From positions 1 through 7,638 of the forward strand of contig JAPLSI010000181.1 of the NCBI GenBank assembly GCA_026398715.1: 7,638 bases of DNA. Direction: 5' to 3'. This document shows positions 6,833-7,638 of the stretch, one piece after another; position 1 is the stretch's first letter; the number at the start of each line of letters is the position of its first letter. The stretch is from Gammaproteobacteria bacterium. GTDB taxonomy: Bacteria; Pseudomonadota; Gammaproteobacteria; Xanthomonadales; Xanthomonadaceae. A model generated the notes under the pieces. It worked only from the letters and a program-made list of their open reading frames with translations. It searched no databases and was not told the DNA's origin. The position numbers and the translations under genes are program-made.

Positions 6833-7638
6833 ATGAATTCCGATAATGGCGCCAGCGCGCCGACCACCAGTTTCCGTGAGCTCGTGCTGATCGCGCCGCT
6901 TTTGCGCAAGCTCGACGAGCTCGGCTACGAACTGCCCACCCCCATCCAGGCCGCCACCATCCCGCTGCTGCTCGCCGGCAAGGACGTGATCGGACAGGCC
7001 CAGACCGGCACCGGCAAGACCGCCGCCTTCGCCCTGCCCCTGCTCAACAAGCTCGACCTGTCAAAGACCAAGCCGCAGGTACTGGTGCTGGCGCCGACCC
7101 GCGAACTCGCCATCCAGGTCGCCGAGGCGTTCCAGAGCTATGCCCAACACATTCCGGGCTTCCAAGTGCTGCCGATCTACGGCGGCCAGAGTTACGGCCC
7201 GCAGCTAAGCGCCCTGCGTCGCGGCGTGCACGTCGTCGTCGGCACCCCCGGCCGCGTCATCGACCATCTGGAAAAGAACACCCTCGACCTGTCGCAGCTG
7301 TCCACGCTGGTACTGGACGAAGCCGATGAAATGCTGCGCATGGGCTTCATCGACGATGTCGAGCAGATCCTGAAGAAGACCCCGCCGACCCGCCAGGTCG
7401 CGTTGTTCTCGGCCACCATGCCGGCCCCGATCCGTCGCATCGCGCAGACCTACCTGCGCAACCCGGAAGAAGTCTCGATCGAGGCCAAGACGCGCACCGC
7501 CGACAATATCCGCCAGCGCTTCTGGCAGGTCAGCGGCCTGCACAAGCTCGATGCGCTGACCCGCATCCTGGAAGCCGAACCCTTCGACGCGATGATCGTG
7601 TTCGCGCGGACCAAGCTTGCCACCGACGAACTCGCGCA
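6833..7638 (+). CDS. deaD: DEAD-box RNA helicase, CsdA/DeaD type, 5' part
   Basis: Partial gene: 268 codons from ATG 6833, open at the right edge. Helicase motifs run in order: Phe14 and Q motif GYELPTPIQ (31-39), Walker A AQTGTGKT (56-63), PTRELA (88-93), GG (117-118), TPGR (138-141), DEAD (162-165), SAT (193-195) and the start of motif IV, IVFARTK (255-261). Motifs V and VI and the DbpA-like RNA-binding C-terminus expected in this type lie beyond the window. The DEADEMLRMGF form, the NIRQRFWQVSG segment and the ILEAEPFDAMIVFARTK stretch are typical of CsdA/DeaD, which assists 50S ribosome assembly, mRNA decay and growth in the cold. It differs from the rhlE gene upstream by its 10-residue longer N-terminus and the helix after DEAD. 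Ribosome binding site is weak (GAGA about 12 bases upstream), and the next in-frame ATG (codon 167) is within the helicase core, so the start is well fixed. Divergent from hemJ. Confidence 0.9.
   Translation, partial: MNSDNGASAPTTSFRELVLIAPLLRKLDELGYELPTPIQAATIPLLLAGKDVIGQAQTGTGKTAAFALPLLNKLDLSKTKPQVLVLAPTRELAIQVAEAFQSYAQHIPGFQVLPIYGGQSYGPQLSALRRGVHVVVGTPGRVIDHLEKNTLDLSQLSTLVLDEADEMLRMGFIDDVEQILKKTPPTRQVALFSATMPAPIRRIAQTYLRNPEEVSIEAKTRTADNIRQRFWQVSGLHKLDALTRILEAEPFDAMIVFARTKLATDELA

Overview
The window is about 7.6 kb of high-GC, densely packed bacterial chromosome. It looks like a gammaproteobacterium of the Xanthomonadales/Lysobacteraceae type (Lysobacter, Luteimonas or Xanthomonas relatives). 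That placement is an inference from base composition, from the gene set (secreted M4 protease, paired periplasmic M16 proteins, HemJ-type oxidase, RhlE- and DeaD-type helicases) and from family resemblance; no database search was possible. I see no mobile element, phage gene, tRNA, rRNA or CRISPR array. Nearly every base belongs to an ordinary housekeeping or envelope gene or to its short flanking signals.

Layout, left to right. Positions 2-199 hold the C-terminal end of a secreted thermolysin-family (M4) metalloprotease. It is followed by a strong hairpin terminator (219-250) that works in both directions. On the minus strand, 301-688 is slyD, encoding an FKBP-type prolyl isomerase and metallochaperone. 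It is broken: the start and the C-terminal two thirds are intact, but about 90 nt that should encode the core FKBP segment are missing, and the two halves lie in different frames. Divergently, 721-1275 encodes an NlpC/P60 cell-wall hydrolase lipoprotein. Two M16 peptidase-family genes follow on the minus strand (4124-2730 and 2733-1306), overlapping by ATGA. The first has the zinc-binding HxxEH site and the second lacks it but has the R/Y motif, so together they look like a split-active-site periplasmic heterodimer.

A 313-nt divergent intergenic region then leads to rhlE (4438-5760), a DEAD-box RNA helicase. Its leader carries a small terminator-like hairpin. rhlE ends at a strong terminator (5779-5811). 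A small four-helix membrane protein of unknown function (5859-6278) overlaps tail-to-tail with hemJ (6700-6251, minus), a probable protoporphyrinogen IX oxidase. Divergent from hemJ, a second DEAD-box helicase of the CsdA/DeaD type begins at 6833 and runs off the right edge.

Functionally, the left half is dominated by envelope and secreted proteins (extracellular protease, wall hydrolase, periplasmic M16 pair) with one broken folding factor. The right half holds two RNA helicases about 1 kb apart, separated by two small inner-membrane proteins. I did not find a convincing undescribed system. The points most worth a second look are the broken slyD, the possible attenuator in the rhlE leader, the complementary M16 pair and the unknown membrane protein.
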